A stretch of 64,000 bases of DNA from Achromobacter sp. UMC46 (GTDB lineage: Bacteria > Pseudomonadota > Gammaproteobacteria > Burkholderiales > Burkholderiaceae_B): assembly GCF_014170335.1 (NCBI RefSeq), contig NZ_LZZS01000005.1:496001-560000 (forward strand), given 5' to 3'. Shown here piece by piece: positions 1 to 8,665 of the stretch. Every line of letters starts with the position of its first letter. The first letter of the stretch is position 1. A model generated the notes under the pieces. That model was not told where the DNA came from. It did not search any database and saw nothing but the letters and a program-made list of their open reading frames with translations. Both the position numbers and the translations under genes were made by a program.

Positions 1-466
1 CGGCGGCGACGACGACGGTTTCACCGGGTTTGGGTTGGCCGATGTTGAGAAGACCCGTGTATGCGGTGATTCCCGGCATCCCCAATACGCCCAAGGCGGT
101 GGACGGCGGCGCCAGCGCGGGGTCGAGGCGGCGCAGGCCGCTGCCGTCGGATAGCGCGTAGCGTTGCCAGCCGGATTCGGACAGCACGATATCCCCTTCG
201 CGCCAGTGGGCGTGGCGGGACGCCTTGACCCGGGCGACCGTGCCGCCCACGATGACGTCGCCGATATCGATGGGCGGCGCGTACGATTTGGCTGCGCTGA
301 TGCGCCAGCGCATGTAGGGGTCCAGAGACAGGGTCAGGGTCTCCAGCAAGACCTGCCCATCGCCAGGTTCGGGGATTGGCGCATGTTCAAAGCGGAAGTC
401 GCTGGTTTTGGGGCGCCCTACGGGGCGGGAGGCGAGGACGACGCGCAGGTTTCGGGGTTCAGACAT
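1..466 (-). CDS. NADP-dependent MDR-family oxidoreductase (3' part missing)
   Basis: Read on the minus strand from an ATG at 466, the protein begins MSEPRNLRVVLASRPVG and runs through GDVIVGGTVARV and LGMPGITAYTGLL to GQPKPGETVVVAA, where the window ends. This is the N-terminal substrate domain and the start of the cofactor domain of the zinc-free medium-chain dehydrogenase/reductase group (curcumin reductase/leukotriene B4 dehydrogenase type). Family members reduce alpha,beta-unsaturated carbonyl compounds with NADPH. About 155 codons are present of a usual 335-345. It is divergent from the LysR gene starting at 577, with about 110 bp between, so that regulator may control it. The family is clear; the substrate is not. 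Confidence 0.85.
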   Translation of the reverse strand, partial: MSEPRNLRVVLASRPVGRPKTSDFRFEHAPIPEPGDGQVLLETLTLSLDPYMRWRISAAKSYAPPIDIGDVIVGGTVARVKASRHAHWREGDIVLSESGWQRYALSDGSGLRRLDPALAPPSTALGVLGMPGITAYTGLLNIGQPKPGETVVVAA

Positions 467-576
467 GGGGAATCTCCGTGATTCGGGTTAGCCGGTTTAG
501 CGACAACTCGATCCTAGGCATCCGCAAGAGATAAAGGTAGACTGAATTCTCATAATTCAGACTTAACGGATTGATA

Positions 577-1476
577 ATGTCAGGCGACTTCGACCCTGCC
601 CTGTTGCGTACCTTTGTGGCCGTTTGCCGCTATGGCAGCCTGAGCCGCGCCGCGGACCAGGCCGGGCGGGCGCAGTCGGCGCTAAGCACCCAAATCCGGC
701 GGCTGGAAGACATGGTGGGCAAGCGGCTGTTGCACCGCACGGGCCGCGGCATGTCGCCCACGACCGAAGGCGAGTTGCTGCTTAGCTATGCCAACCGCAT
801 CCTGGCGCTGGGCGAAGCGGCGTCGGCCCGGCTACGGGAACGCGCCGTCGCCGGCAGCGTCCGGATCGGCCTGTCGGAAGACGTGGCGGTAGCCGCCCTG
901 CCCGCCGCGCTGGGCCGGTTGAAGCGTTCGTGCCCCCAGCTGCATCTGGAGATCGTGGTGGACGACGGCGAAAGACTGGCCACGCGCTGGCAAGAGGGCA
1001 CGCTGGATGTGGCGATAGGCGTCTGCGCCGCCTTTGTGGACGAGCCCGTCGAGACGTGGTCGGTGGATCTGCATTGGGTGTGCGGCATCGACGACGCGCC
1101 GGCCCCGGATCAGCCGCTGGACCTGATCGTGTACGCCGAGCCGTGTTCATGGCGCCGGCTGGTGTTTGACGCGTTGACCGCGGCGGGACGCGACTTCCGG
1201 GTCTCGCTGACCAGCCACAACGTGGGCGCCACCATCGCGGCGGTGGAAAACGGCTTGGGCGTGGCGGTGCTGACGACCGAATGCCTGCGGCCCGACACCA
1301 TGCGCGTGATCTCGCTAGGGACTGACGGCGCGTCAACCCTGAGCGCGCAGTTCGGCATGTATGCGTCAACGCGGCTGAACGAAAGCGGCCGGGCCGCGGT
1401 GTCGCTGTTGCGCGAAAGCCTGCGGGGCTGGACGGCGCCCAAGCTGCCGCGCGAGGCGGAATTGGCCGCGCCTTGA
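577..1476 (+). CDS. LysR-family transcriptional regulator
   Basis: The protein has 299 residues. A winged HTH occupies roughly residues 5-65 (LLRTFVAVCRYGSLSRAADQ, then SALSTQIRRLEDMVGKRL), followed by a periplasmic-binding-type effector domain. Length and layout are those of LysR regulators. A TTG at 571 is in frame, but the ATG at 577 gives the normal N-terminus MSGDFDPALLRTF; neither has a strong Shine-Dalgarno. It is divergent from the MDR oxidoreductase at 1-466, the most likely regulated gene. The 110 bp between them would hold both promoters. The effector is unknown. Confidence 0.9.
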   Translation: MSGDFDPALLRTFVAVCRYGSLSRAADQAGRAQSALSTQIRRLEDMVGKRLLHRTGRGMSPTTEGELLLSYANRILALGEAASARLRERAVAGSVRIGLSEDVAVAALPAALGRLKRSCPQLHLEIVVDDGERLATRWQEGTLDVAIGVCAAFVDEPVETWSVDLHWVCGIDDAPAPDQPLDLIVYAEPCSWRRLVFDALTAAGRDFRVSLTSHNVGATIAAVENGLGVAVLTTECLRPDTMRVISLGTDGASTLSAQFGMYASTRLNESGRAAVSLLRESLRGWTAPKLPREAELAAP

Positions 1477-1585
1477 CGCTGAAGGCGAACCACGCGGACA
1501 GGCCGTGCGAAAAGGCATATAGTTTTTCCCCTAGCCAAACCTTCCGCCGGGCACCGCCCGGCCTTGCCTTTTTTGCAGACCGGAA

Positions 1586-2518
1586 ATGAAGACATCCCTG
1601 CTTGTCCTATGCCCCGTGGTGCCCGCCAATCTGGAAAGCCTGAAGCAGCGCTACGACGTCACCTATGCGCCCACGCCTGAAGAACGGCAAGCCGCCGTCG
1701 CCGCGCACGCCTCGCGCTTTCAGGCCGTGCTGACCATCGGCACCATCGGGCTGACCGCCGCCGAAATCGCCGCCATGCCGACGCTGGAACTGGTGTCGTG
1801 CATGGGCGTCGGCCACGAGACCGTGGACGTAGACGCCGCCCGCGCACGCGGGATCGTCGTCACCAATGGCCGCGGCGCGAACGACGAGTGCGTTGCCGAC
1901 CACGCGATGGGACTGGTGATTGCCTGCATGCGCAATTTCCGCAAGCTGGATCAGCTTTGCCGTGACGGGGTATGGCGCACGGCGATCACGCCGCCTCCCA
2001 ACGTGTCGGGCAAGCGGCTGGGCATCTTCGGCATGGGCGCAATCGGCGAAAAGCTGGCCACGCGCGCCAGCGCGTTCCGCATGCCGATCGGCTACCACAA
2101 CCGCAATCCCAAGGCGGGTTCGCCTTACCAATACTTCGACAGCCTGCTGGCGCTGGCCGAATGGAGCGATGTGCTGGTCTGCGCCGCCCCGGGCGGCGCG
2201 TCCACCCACCATGTGATCAATGCGGCGGCATTGCAGGCGCTGGGCGCCGACGGCTTTCTGGTCAACGTGGGCCGGGGCAGCATTGTGGACACGCCGGCGC
2301 TGGCGTCTGCCTTGGCAGCAGGAGTTATCGCGGGCGCGGGCATTGATGTCTACGAAAGCGAACCCAAACCGCCCGCCGAACTGATCGGCCTGGATAACCT
2401 GATCCTGACGCCGCACCTGGCGGGCTGGTCGCCCGAGTCCATCGACGCGCAATTCACGGTTTTCATGGAGAACATCGAGGGCCACTTCTCTGGCCGCGGC
2501 GCCGTCACGCCCGTGTAG
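1586..2518 (+). CDS. D-isomer-specific 2-hydroxyacid dehydrogenase
   Basis: A 310-residue NAD(P)-dependent dehydrogenase of the D-2-hydroxyacid family (glyoxylate/hydroxypyruvate reductase-like). Seen: dinucleotide-binding motif GIFGMGAIGEK near residue 148, the family signature LVNVGRGSIVDTPAL near 226 with its substrate-binding Arg, the acid in YESEP, and the catalytic His in LTPHLAGWSP near residue 274. It is probably cytoplasmic and interconverts 2-oxo and D-2-hydroxy acids. The convergent FMN-dependent hydroxyacid oxidase follows, so both may serve hydroxyacid metabolism. The start ATG at 1586 has only a weak purine-rich ribosome site. Confidence 0.92.
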   Translation: MKTSLLVLCPVVPANLESLKQRYDVTYAPTPEERQAAVAAHASRFQAVLTIGTIGLTAAEIAAMPTLELVSCMGVGHETVDVDAARARGIVVTNGRGANDECVADHAMGLVIACMRNFRKLDQLCRDGVWRTAITPPPNVSGKRLGIFGMGAIGEKLATRASAFRMPIGYHNRNPKAGSPYQYFDSLLALAEWSDVLVCAAPGGASTHHVINAAALQALGADGFLVNVGRGSIVDTPALASALAAGVIAGAGIDVYESEPKPPAELIGLDNLILTPHLAGWSPESIDAQFTVFMENIEGHFSGRGAVTPV

Positions 2519-2584
2519 AGTCACTGCCCGTTGTCGCGGCAAGCCGGACACCGCGCATGCCGCGGCGGCCGGCAACGCAACCGT

Positions 2585-3730
2585 TCAACGGAACCGCAAA
2601 TGCCGCCGCTGAAGGTCAGCGACGGTCCGGCACCCCATCAGCTTCATGGCGCGCTCGATTTCGATACGCATCAAATCCAGCGCCCGCTCCACGCCGGGTT
2701 GGCCGGCGGCCCCCAGCGGGAACAGGTAGTAGCGGCCCAGGCCCACCGCCTTGGCGCCCAACGCCAGCGCCTTGAGCACATGCGTGCCGCGCTGCACGCC
2801 GCCGTCCATCATCACGTCGATCCGGTCGCCCACGGCGTCGACGATTTCAGCGAGCTGATCGAACGCGCTGCGCGAACCATCCAACTGGCGGCCGCCGTGG
2901 TTCGACAGCACGATGCCGGTGCAGCCGATGTCGACCGCCCGCTTGGCGTCTTCCACCGACATGACGCCTTTCAGGCAGAACTGGCCGCCCCATTGCCGCA
3001 CCATGTCGGCGACGTCGTCCCAGGTCATCGCCGGGTCCAGCATTTCGGTGAAATAGCGGCTGATCGACATCGCGCCGCCGCCCATGTCGACGTGACCGTC
3101 CAGCTGCGGCAGCCGGAAGCGTTCGTGCGTGACATAGTTCAGCGCCCAGGCCGGCTTGGCGGCGAATTGGGCGATGCCGGCCAGGTTGAGCCGGAACGGG
3201 ATGGCGAAGCCCGTGCGCTTGTCGCGTTCGCGGTTGCCGCCGGTGATGCTGTCCACGGTCAACATCATGACCTGCACGCCGGCCGCTTTGGCGCGCGCCA
3301 TCATGTCGCGGTTCAGGCCGCGGTCTTTGTGGAAGTAAAACTGGTAGACCTGGGGGCCGCCGCTGATCTTGCGGGCTTCTTCCAGGCTGACCGTGCCCAG
3401 CGACGACACGCCGAACATCGTGCCGAACTTGCCGGCGGCGGCTGCAACCGCCCGTTCGCCGTCGTGATGGAACAGGCGCTGCAGGGCCGTCGGGGAACAA
3501 TAGACCGGCATCGCCAGCTTCTGGCCCATCACGGTCACGGACATGTCCACTTGGGCCACGCCGCGCAATACGTCAGGTACCAGGTCGCAGGCTTCGAACG
3601 CGTCGGTGTTGCGCCGGTAGGTGGTTTCGTCGTCGGCGGCGCCGTCGATGTAGTTGAATATCGGGCCGGGCAACCGCTGGTGCGCCATGCGGCGGAAGTC
3701 GTGGAAGTTCTGGCACTGGTTCAGACGCAT
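2585..3730 (-). CDS. FMN-dependent alpha-hydroxy-acid oxidase (LldD/glycolate oxidase family)
   Basis: The protein has 381 residues and the full TIM-barrel layout of the L-lactate dehydrogenase/glycolate oxidase family. It begins MRLNQCQNFHDFRRMAHQRL. Visible landmarks are FNYIDGAADDE near residue 25, the FMN-binding strand MPVYCSPTALQRL, KGVMSVEDAKRA carrying the conserved Lys, and the catalytic His/Arg signature IVLSNHGGRQLDGSRS near residue 270. Such enzymes oxidise L-2-hydroxy acids to 2-oxo acids and pass electrons to oxygen or quinone. It is convergent with the 2-hydroxyacid dehydrogenase. Lactate, mandelate or another acid could be the substrate. Confidence 0.93.
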   Translation of the reverse strand: MRLNQCQNFHDFRRMAHQRLPGPIFNYIDGAADDETTYRRNTDAFEACDLVPDVLRGVAQVDMSVTVMGQKLAMPVYCSPTALQRLFHHDGERAVAAAAGKFGTMFGVSSLGTVSLEEARKISGGPQVYQFYFHKDRGLNRDMMARAKAAGVQVMMLTVDSITGGNRERDKRTGFAIPFRLNLAGIAQFAAKPAWALNYVTHERFRLPQLDGHVDMGGGAMSISRYFTEMLDPAMTWDDVADMVRQWGGQFCLKGVMSVEDAKRAVDIGCTGIVLSNHGGRQLDGSRSAFDQLAEIVDAVGDRIDVMMDGGVQRGTHVLKALALGAKAVGLGRYYLFPLGAAGQPGVERALDLMRIEIERAMKLMGCRTVADLQRRHLRFR

Positions 3731-3813
3731 CGGAAGGCCCTTGTGAACGCTGCACGGGTAGACGGGCGCGCGGACGACGCCACGACGCCGCCGTCATCAT
3801 ATCGTCAAACGAC

Positions 3814-4596
3814 TCATCCGCCGGGCCCGGCATCGCCGTCGATCATCGCGATCAGGTTTTGAAGCCATGCCCGATGCTTGGCGAATGTGCCCAGCTGCGC
3901 TTCCGCGGCGCGCCTTTCGTGCAGGTACCGGTCCAGGTACCGGAAGCCGACCGCCTTTGCGGCTTGCCGCAGCGTGTCGTCCGGCATGTCGCGTTCGTAC
4001 AGGAAATCAAAGCGGTGCAGCCAGAACCCTTGCTCGGTGCGGGCGATCACGTCGATATCGCGCGGGCGTTCGATACTGTAGCGGTTGAACTCCAGGCCGT
4101 CTTCGTCTTCCAGAGCGGCGTAGACCATGCCGTCCTGGTCCCAAAGCGCCAGCCACGCCGGGCCATCGGCCGCGCCAGCCCGCGGGTAGGCGCGGTTCGG
4201 CGGCCCCAGGCAGGTACCGCGGAACGCCTCGTGCACGCAATGGCCGGATGACAGCTGCACCAGCGGCGCAGACACCCCAAGCTGCCGCAGTGCCGCGATC
4301 CGCTGCGCTTCGCTATGTTCCGCCATGGCCGCCACCGTGCCGCCGCAATGCCGGCAGATGCGCGCGTCGCGCAAGATGCGCTTGCCGCATCCCGGACAAT
4401 CGATATGCGCCGCCACGACAGGCTGCCCGGCTCGGGGCGAACGGTTGTCGATGACCATCAGGAAGATGCCCGCCACGACCGGGCTGATCAGGCACGCAAG
4501 GATCGTCCAGCCGACTGCCTTGCGCCCCCGCCCGGCCGCCACGACGCCGACCGCCACGGACAATCCGATCCAAACGAGAAGGATGTAGATAAGCAT
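3814..4596 (-). CDS. Membrane protein with zinc ribbon, function unknown
   Basis: A 260-residue protein I do not recognise as a named family. Residues 1-20 and about 28-50 are hydrophobic and would form two membrane helices. They are followed by a four-cysteine zinc-ribbon motif near residues 66-85 (CPGCG, ten residues later CRHCG). The rest is soluble, acidic and aromatic-rich, without repeats. No SD stands out before the ATG at 4596. The gene lies between an oxidase and a divergent lipoprotein gene and shares an operon with neither. Confidence 0.7.
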   Translation of the reverse strand: MLIYILLVWIGLSVAVGVVAAGRGRKAVGWTILACLISPVVAGIFLMVIDNRSPRAGQPVVAAHIDCPGCGKRILRDARICRHCGGTVAAMAEHSEAQRIAALRQLGVSAPLVQLSSGHCVHEAFRGTCLGPPNRAYPRAGAADGPAWLALWDQDGMVYAALEDEDGLEFNRYSIERPRDIDVIARTEQGFWLHRFDFLYERDMPDDTLRQAAKAVGFRYLDRYLHERRAAEAQLGTFAKHRAWLQNLIAMIDGDAGPGG

Positions 4597-4739
4597 GGCG
4601 CGATGTTAAACCGATGGCGGGCACGAATTTTTCTTCACGCCGCGATCGAAACCGTGTGCGAAGGCAACGGGCGGGAGTAATCTTCACCGTAGCGTCATCC
4701 TTGACGCAACCGGACGCTTGCAACTCAAAGGAAGCCTAC

Positions 4740-5333
4740 ATGCTCAACTCATTTTCGAAATTGCGTAAGACTGGCGTCGCCGCGCTGACGCTAGGCGTGG
4801 CCAGCGTGTTCCTTGCCGGTTGCACCATGAACGGCCCGCAGGCGTCGCCGACCGCCGCCGAGAAGCGCCAGGAACTGAATACCGCCACGACCGCCACCTT
4901 GTCCAAGCTTTACGAGGCCGCGCCGCAGTCCAAGCAACTGGTCGCGCGAGCCCGCGGCGTGCTGGTGTTTCCGGCCGTGCTGAGCGCCAGCTTCATCGTG
5001 GGCGCGCAACACGGAACCGGCGAGCTCCGGGTCAACGGCCAGGACAGCGGCTACTACAGCATCACGGGCGGTTCGATCGGCCTGCAAGCGGGCGCGCAAT
5101 CCAAAGCCATGGTGGTGCTGTTCATGACGGACGACGCGCTGGCCAAGTTCCGCGCCAGCAGCGGCTGGACGATCGGGGCGGACGCGACCGTCGCCGTGGC
5201 GAACGTGGGCGCCAACGGCAACATCGATTCCAATACCGTCCAGCAGCCCATCGTGGGGTTCGTCATGAACAACGGCGGCCTGATGGCCGGCGTGTCGGTC
5301 GACGGCAGCAAGATTTCGCCGCTGCTGCTGTAA
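4740..5333 (+). CDS. SYLF/Ysc84-domain lipoprotein
   Basis: The true start is the ATG at 4740, six bases after AAAGGAAG. It gives a 197-residue protein with a lipoprotein signal peptide ending in the lipobox LAGC at residues 20-23. The mature part, with SKQLVARARGVLVFPAV, GSIGLQAGAQSKAMVVLFM and ADATVAVANVGANG, matches the SYLF (Ysc84) lipid-binding domain common in small proteobacterial lipoproteins. The predicted location is the periplasmic face of a membrane. Its role is unknown beyond probable phosphoinositide/lipid binding in the family. It is divergent from the zinc-ribbon membrane protein. Confidence 0.85.
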   Translation: MLNSFSKLRKTGVAALTLGVASVFLAGCTMNGPQASPTAAEKRQELNTATTATLSKLYEAAPQSKQLVARARGVLVFPAVLSASFIVGAQHGTGELRVNGQDSGYYSITGGSIGLQAGAQSKAMVVLFMTDDALAKFRASSGWTIGADATVAVANVGANGNIDSNTVQQPIVGFVMNNGGLMAGVSVDGSKISPLLL

Positions 5334-5340
5334 CCCGATC

Positions 5341-5368
5341 GGGGCGGCAGCGGGCCCGCCGCCGCCCC
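5341..5368 (+). terminator. Hairpin between two convergent genes
   Basis: Arms GGGGCGGC (5341-5348) and GCCGCCCC (5361-5368) are perfect complements, with further pairing inside the loop. It sits just after the SYLF lipoprotein stop and before the end of the GST gene on the other strand. There is no T-run, so it may be a weak terminator or only a transcript-end stem. Confidence 0.4.
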
Positions 5369-5380
5369 TGTAATGCGCGC

Positions 5381-6022
5381 TCAGGCCAGCATCGGGGCCA
5401 TGTCCGGATCGCCCTTCTGCATGGCGCGGCGATACGCCTCGCGTGCGCCGATGCGCTGCAGATAGGCCAGAATGTTCGGATACGGCGACAGGTCGAACGG
5501 ATAGAACAGCCGCATCGTCGTCAACGAAAACACTGCAATGATGTCCGCGGCGGTCAACTTGTTGCCCGCCAGATAGTCGTTCGCGCCCAACCGCTTGTCG
5601 ATCAGGCTCAAGGCCTGTTTGCGCCGGGCATCGGCGAACTGCGCCACGGGCTTGTCGGCCGGCACCTCGGCGCGCGCCAGGACCATGCAACGCATCAGGG
5701 CGGGCTGCAGCGATCCGTTGGCGAAGTGGAACCAATAGAGATAGTCCGCGAAGTTCGCGTCGGTGGGCGCCGCCGTCAATCCGCCGGTGCCGGACTTGGC
5801 CAGCAGGTACTCGACGATGGCGGTGGATTCGGCCAGGACGGTATCGCCGTCGGTGATGATCGGTGCGGTGCCCAGCTGATGCAGGGCCTTGTATTCAGGC
5901 GGCGCCAGGCGCGTGACCGGGTCGCGGTCGTAGACTTTCAGTTCGTAGGGGATGGCGAGTTCCTCGCACAGCCATACGATGCGCTCGGACTGCGACTTTC
6001 CCAGATGATGGACGATCAGCAT
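5381..6022 (-). CDS. Glutathione S-transferase family protein
   Basis: A 213-residue two-domain GST. The thioredoxin-fold N-terminal half begins MLIVHHLGKSQSERIVWLC and contains the cis-Pro region LGTAPIITDGD and the glutathione-gamma-glutamyl contact LAESTAIVEYL near residues 63-75. The C-terminal half is all alpha, with KLTAADIIAVFSL carrying the usual N-capping box. The likely catalytic residue is Ser10 or Ser12. It is cytoplasmic and probably involved in detoxification; nothing nearby defines a substrate. The gene stands alone, convergent with the SYLF lipoprotein. Confidence 0.9.
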   Translation of the reverse strand: MLIVHHLGKSQSERIVWLCEELAIPYELKVYDRDPVTRLAPPEYKALHQLGTAPIITDGDTVLAESTAIVEYLLAKSGTGGLTAAPTDANFADYLYWFHFANGSLQPALMRCMVLARAEVPADKPVAQFADARRKQALSLIDKRLGANDYLAGNKLTAADIIAVFSLTTMRLFYPFDLSPYPNILAYLQRIGAREAYRRAMQKGDPDMAPMLA

Positions 6023-6145
6023 GAGGATTTCCCGGTTGGACGTGTCTGCTTGATAACCCCGTCACTCTACCCTGCTCTGCCGGCACCGCGATATCCTTGA
6101 AGCCCTGCCCCGGCCGACGCCGCGTTCCATGACAAGGAGATTTCC

Positions 6146-6652
6146 GTGATTACCGAACAGGACAAAAAGCACCTTGCGCGGTGCGTGGCGCTGGCGAAAC
6201 AAGCGCTGGATTCAGGCGACGAGCCTTTTGGTTCCCTCCTGGTTTCCGCCGACGGCAAGGTGCTGTTTGAAGACCATAACCATGTGGCCGGCGGCGACCA
6301 CACGCAGCACCCGGAATTCGAGATCGCCCGCTGGGCCGCCAATCACGTGCCGGCCTCCGAACGCGCCTCGTGCATCGTCTATACCTCGGGCGAACACTGC
6401 CCGATGTGTTCGGCGGCACATGGCTGGGTGGGCCTGGGCCGCATCGTGTATGCCAGTTCGTCCGCCCAGTATTCGCAGTGGATGCGCGAATGGGGCGCGC
6501 CGGCGTCCCGCGTGCGGCCCCTGGCGATCAATGAGGTGGTCGTCGGCATCGACGTCGACGGGCCGGAGCCGGAATTGGCCGAACAGGTCCGGCTGCTGCA
6601 TCAGGCGAACTTAACCAATAGATACACAACTCGAAAATCCGGCAATTATTAG
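6146..6652 (+). CDS. Nucleoside/guanine deaminase family protein
   Basis: A zinc-dependent cytidine/deoxycytidylate deaminase-fold enzyme of 168 residues. The HxE motif is HPEFE near residue 52 and the second half of the zinc site is CPMC near 87-90 in SGEHCPMCSAAHGW. The layout matches the guanine deaminase/tRNA-adenosine deaminase-like group, but the C-terminus diverges and the substrate cannot be named. The start is a GTG at 6146, chosen because AAGGAG lies six bases upstream (6134-6139). It is divergent from the GST gene and monocistronic. Confidence 0.85.
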   Translation: MITEQDKKHLARCVALAKQALDSGDEPFGSLLVSADGKVLFEDHNHVAGGDHTQHPEFEIARWAANHVPASERASCIVYTSGEHCPMCSAAHGWVGLGRIVYASSSAQYSQWMREWGAPASRVRPLAINEVVVGIDVDGPEPELAEQVRLLHQANLTNRYTTRKSGNY

Positions 6653-6728
6653 ACGCAATTCGCATGCTAATTTAGGCGCCCGTAGCCGCCCTCGACCGAA
6701 GGCGGCGCTGTCCTTTGCCACCTAATTC

Positions 6729-7334
6729 ATGACCATGCACACGACGCCTGATCGCGACCTGACGATTGCCAAGAGAACCAAGCGGATTTCCCGGCTGATT
6801 CCTCTGGCGCTGGGCCTTGCCCTGGCCGCAGCATCCCCCATTATTGCGGCGCAAAACGACGGCGCGGTCCGGGCCCACGGCCCCGCGCAGCAAAGCACCG
6901 CCCCCGCCGTCAAGCAGAACGCCCCCGTCCAGCAAAACAGCGCCACGGCCCTTGCCCCGGTATCCAAGACCGAGATCAAGAACCAGGCCGCCTACGAGCG
7001 CCTGCTGAACAACAGCGGCGTCAGCGTGCAATGGCTCTGGTCCGCGGAACGCGGGCATCTGACCGCGAAGGACGTGAACGACGTGGTCCGCATCGACGGC
7101 ACGCAGTCCAACTTCGAAGGCACGTTGAAGATCAACGGTGAAATCGTCTCAATCGACAGCGACCGTTTCACCTTCCGCGGCACCATCCTGATCCTGGACG
7201 CGCCGGATAAAGGCCGGCGCTGCGAGCGCACGGGCGACTATGAATTCCGGGCGACCGGCAAGCGCAAGTACTGGCGCCTGCAGCAGATGGAAAGCTGCGG
7301 CCGCCTGACCGATTACGTGGATATCTATTACTAA
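6729..7334 (+). CDS. Secreted or periplasmic hypothetical protein
   Basis: A 201-residue protein with a clear export signal: basic start (KRTKRISR) and a hydrophobic core IPLALGLALAAASPIIAA ending near residue 41. Residues 42-78 are low complexity (Gln, Ala, Pro rich), probably an unstructured tether. The C-terminal part, about residues 85-201, is compact and has two cysteines (RRCERTGDY and QQMESCGRL) that could form a disulphide in the periplasm. I do not recognise the family. An ATG at 6735 is an alternative start; no convincing Shine-Dalgarno favours either. Confidence 0.7.
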   Translation: MTMHTTPDRDLTIAKRTKRISRLIPLALGLALAAASPIIAAQNDGAVRAHGPAQQSTAPAVKQNAPVQQNSATALAPVSKTEIKNQAAYERLLNNSGVSVQWLWSAERGHLTAKDVNDVVRIDGTQSNFEGTLKINGEIVSIDSDRFTFRGTILILDAPDKGRRCERTGDYEFRATGKRKYWRLQQMESCGRLTDYVDIYY

Positions 7335-7337
7335 GCC

Positions 7338-7374
7338 GCGGGCACCGGTTCCGCCTCGGGGAATCGGTGCCCGC
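7338..7374 (+). terminator. Strong stem-loop between two hypothetical genes
   Basis: Arms GCGGGCACCG (7338-7347) and CGGTGCCCGC (7365-7374) pair perfectly, and TTCC pairs with GGAA inside. It lies three bases after the stop of the upstream gene and 38 bases before the next start. No T-run follows, so termination is likely but not certain. Confidence 0.5.
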
Positions 7375-7412
7375 CTTGTGCCCCGCGCCCAACCCTCGAC
7401 CCGGATTCCTCG

Positions 7413-7916
7413 ATGCCCCCAACCGCGATCAAGTGGCTTGCCAGCATTGCATTTGGCCTGCTGATCGGCAGAACCGCCTACAGCGTGTTCAATCCGCTCT
7501 TGATCCTCGCGTTCGGCCTGAACGGGCCAGCGGCGGACCTCGACACCTCCGCGGCCGTGGAAAAGATGCAGATAGTAGGCGCGATCATCACGTTGCTGGT
7601 GACGGTCGCGGCGGCGGCCGCGCTGGTGCGCATTCCCAATATGCGACGCCTGATCGGCTGGGGCTGCGCCCTGCTGGGCGTCTCGCTGTTGCTGACCATA
7701 CCCGTCAACCTGCTGATGATGGACCCCGCGGCGCACGATGCCGCCACCGCAGGCGCGCGCGCCGCCAGCGACGCGAACACCGCCCTGTTTTTCTGGGCGC
7801 TGATCTTTGGCCTGCCTTATATCGGCGGAGGCCTGGTGTTGACGATCATGGGCATCGTCCTGGTCCGCAAGAATCCCGGCCAGGGCCAGCCTGCGGCGGC
7901 TGCCACGCCCCGCTGA
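7413..7916 (+). CDS. Four-helix integral membrane protein, function unknown
   Basis: A 167-residue hydrophobic protein with about four membrane segments, near residues 8-32, 52-75, 82-105 and 128-152, and a short Ala/Pro/Gln-rich tail. No motif or family is recognised. The N-terminus lacks a cleavage site, so the first helix is probably retained. It is convergent with the isochorismatase-family gene, nine bases apart. Codon use is typical of the neighbourhood, which supports it being a real gene. Confidence 0.65.
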   Translation: MPPTAIKWLASIAFGLLIGRTAYSVFNPLLILAFGLNGPAADLDTSAAVEKMQIVGAIITLLVTVAAAAALVRIPNMRRLIGWGCALLGVSLLLTIPVNLLMMDPAAHDAATAGARAASDANTALFFWALIFGLPYIGGGLVLTIMGIVLVRKNPGQGQPAAAATPR

Positions 7917-7925
7917 TCCCTTCCA

Positions 7926-8537
7926 TCACGCCACGGGCAGCTGCAACACCTGTTCCGTCGTCAAGACATCCCCGAACGTGTCCTCGATGCTGACCAGGGC
8001 GGCGCGGTGCAGGTTGTCGTGGCTGACCACGCTGCCATCGGCGCGGTCCAGGTCGCGGGTCGCGCAGGCATCCGCCGCCACGATCACGCCATAGCCCAAC
8101 GGCACGGCGTCGCGCGCGGCGCCGGCGACGCAAGCGTGCGTCATCAGGCCCGTGATCACCAGTGTCTTCACGCCGGCCGCCTTCAATTGCTGGTCCAGGT
8201 CGGTCGTGGGAAACACGCTGACCGAAGATTTGCGCACGACATGGTGGCCCGGCCCCGGCTGCAGCTCGGCATGGAAGTCGCCGGCCGGGCTTTGGTCGGC
8301 GAAGACCGGGCTGCCTGCGGGCGTGACGTGCTGGACGTGGTAGACGGGCATGCCGGCCTGATCCGCGTGCGCGATCAGGCGTTGCGCGTTGCCCAAGGCC
8401 GCCTTGCCGGCCGGAATGGGCAGCTTGCCGCTGAAATATTCGTTCTGGAAATCGATCACCAGCAATGCGGTGCTGGATGCGTCGATGGATGCCGGCGCGG
8501 TGGCGCCGGCCAGGGTGCGGATAGTGGGATGGTTCAC
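7926..8537 (-). CDS. Isochorismatase-family cysteine hydrolase
   Basis: A 203-residue member of the isochorismatase-like hydrolases. The catalytic Asp is in LLVIDFQNEYFSG near residue 31 and the nucleophilic Cys is in VITGLMTHACVAGAARDA near residue 140. Members hydrolyse isochorismate, nicotinamide or other amides; the sequence does not say which. The start is a GTG at 8537 (MNHPTIRTLAG), with a weak AGAGGG ribosome site. It is divergent from a GlxA-type regulator, a common pairing in which the regulator controls the hydrolase. Confidence 0.9.
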   Translation of the reverse strand: MNHPTIRTLAGATAPASIDASSTALLVIDFQNEYFSGKLPIPAGKAALGNAQRLIAHADQAGMPVYHVQHVTPAGSPVFADQSPAGDFHAELQPGPGHHVVRKSSVSVFPTTDLDQQLKAAGVKTLVITGLMTHACVAGAARDAVPLGYGVIVAADACATRDLDRADGSVVSHDNLHRAALVSIEDTFGDVLTTEQVLQLPVA

Positions 8538-8665
8538 GGCTTGCCCTCTTGAAACAGGTAGTGGAAGAAGCCCCAGTGTCTCGCTTGGCCCGCTTTCGCG
8601 ATAGTGGCCCGATGGACAACAATTGCTAGAATCGGGCCAAATCCATCCGCCTACCGTGGCCCGCC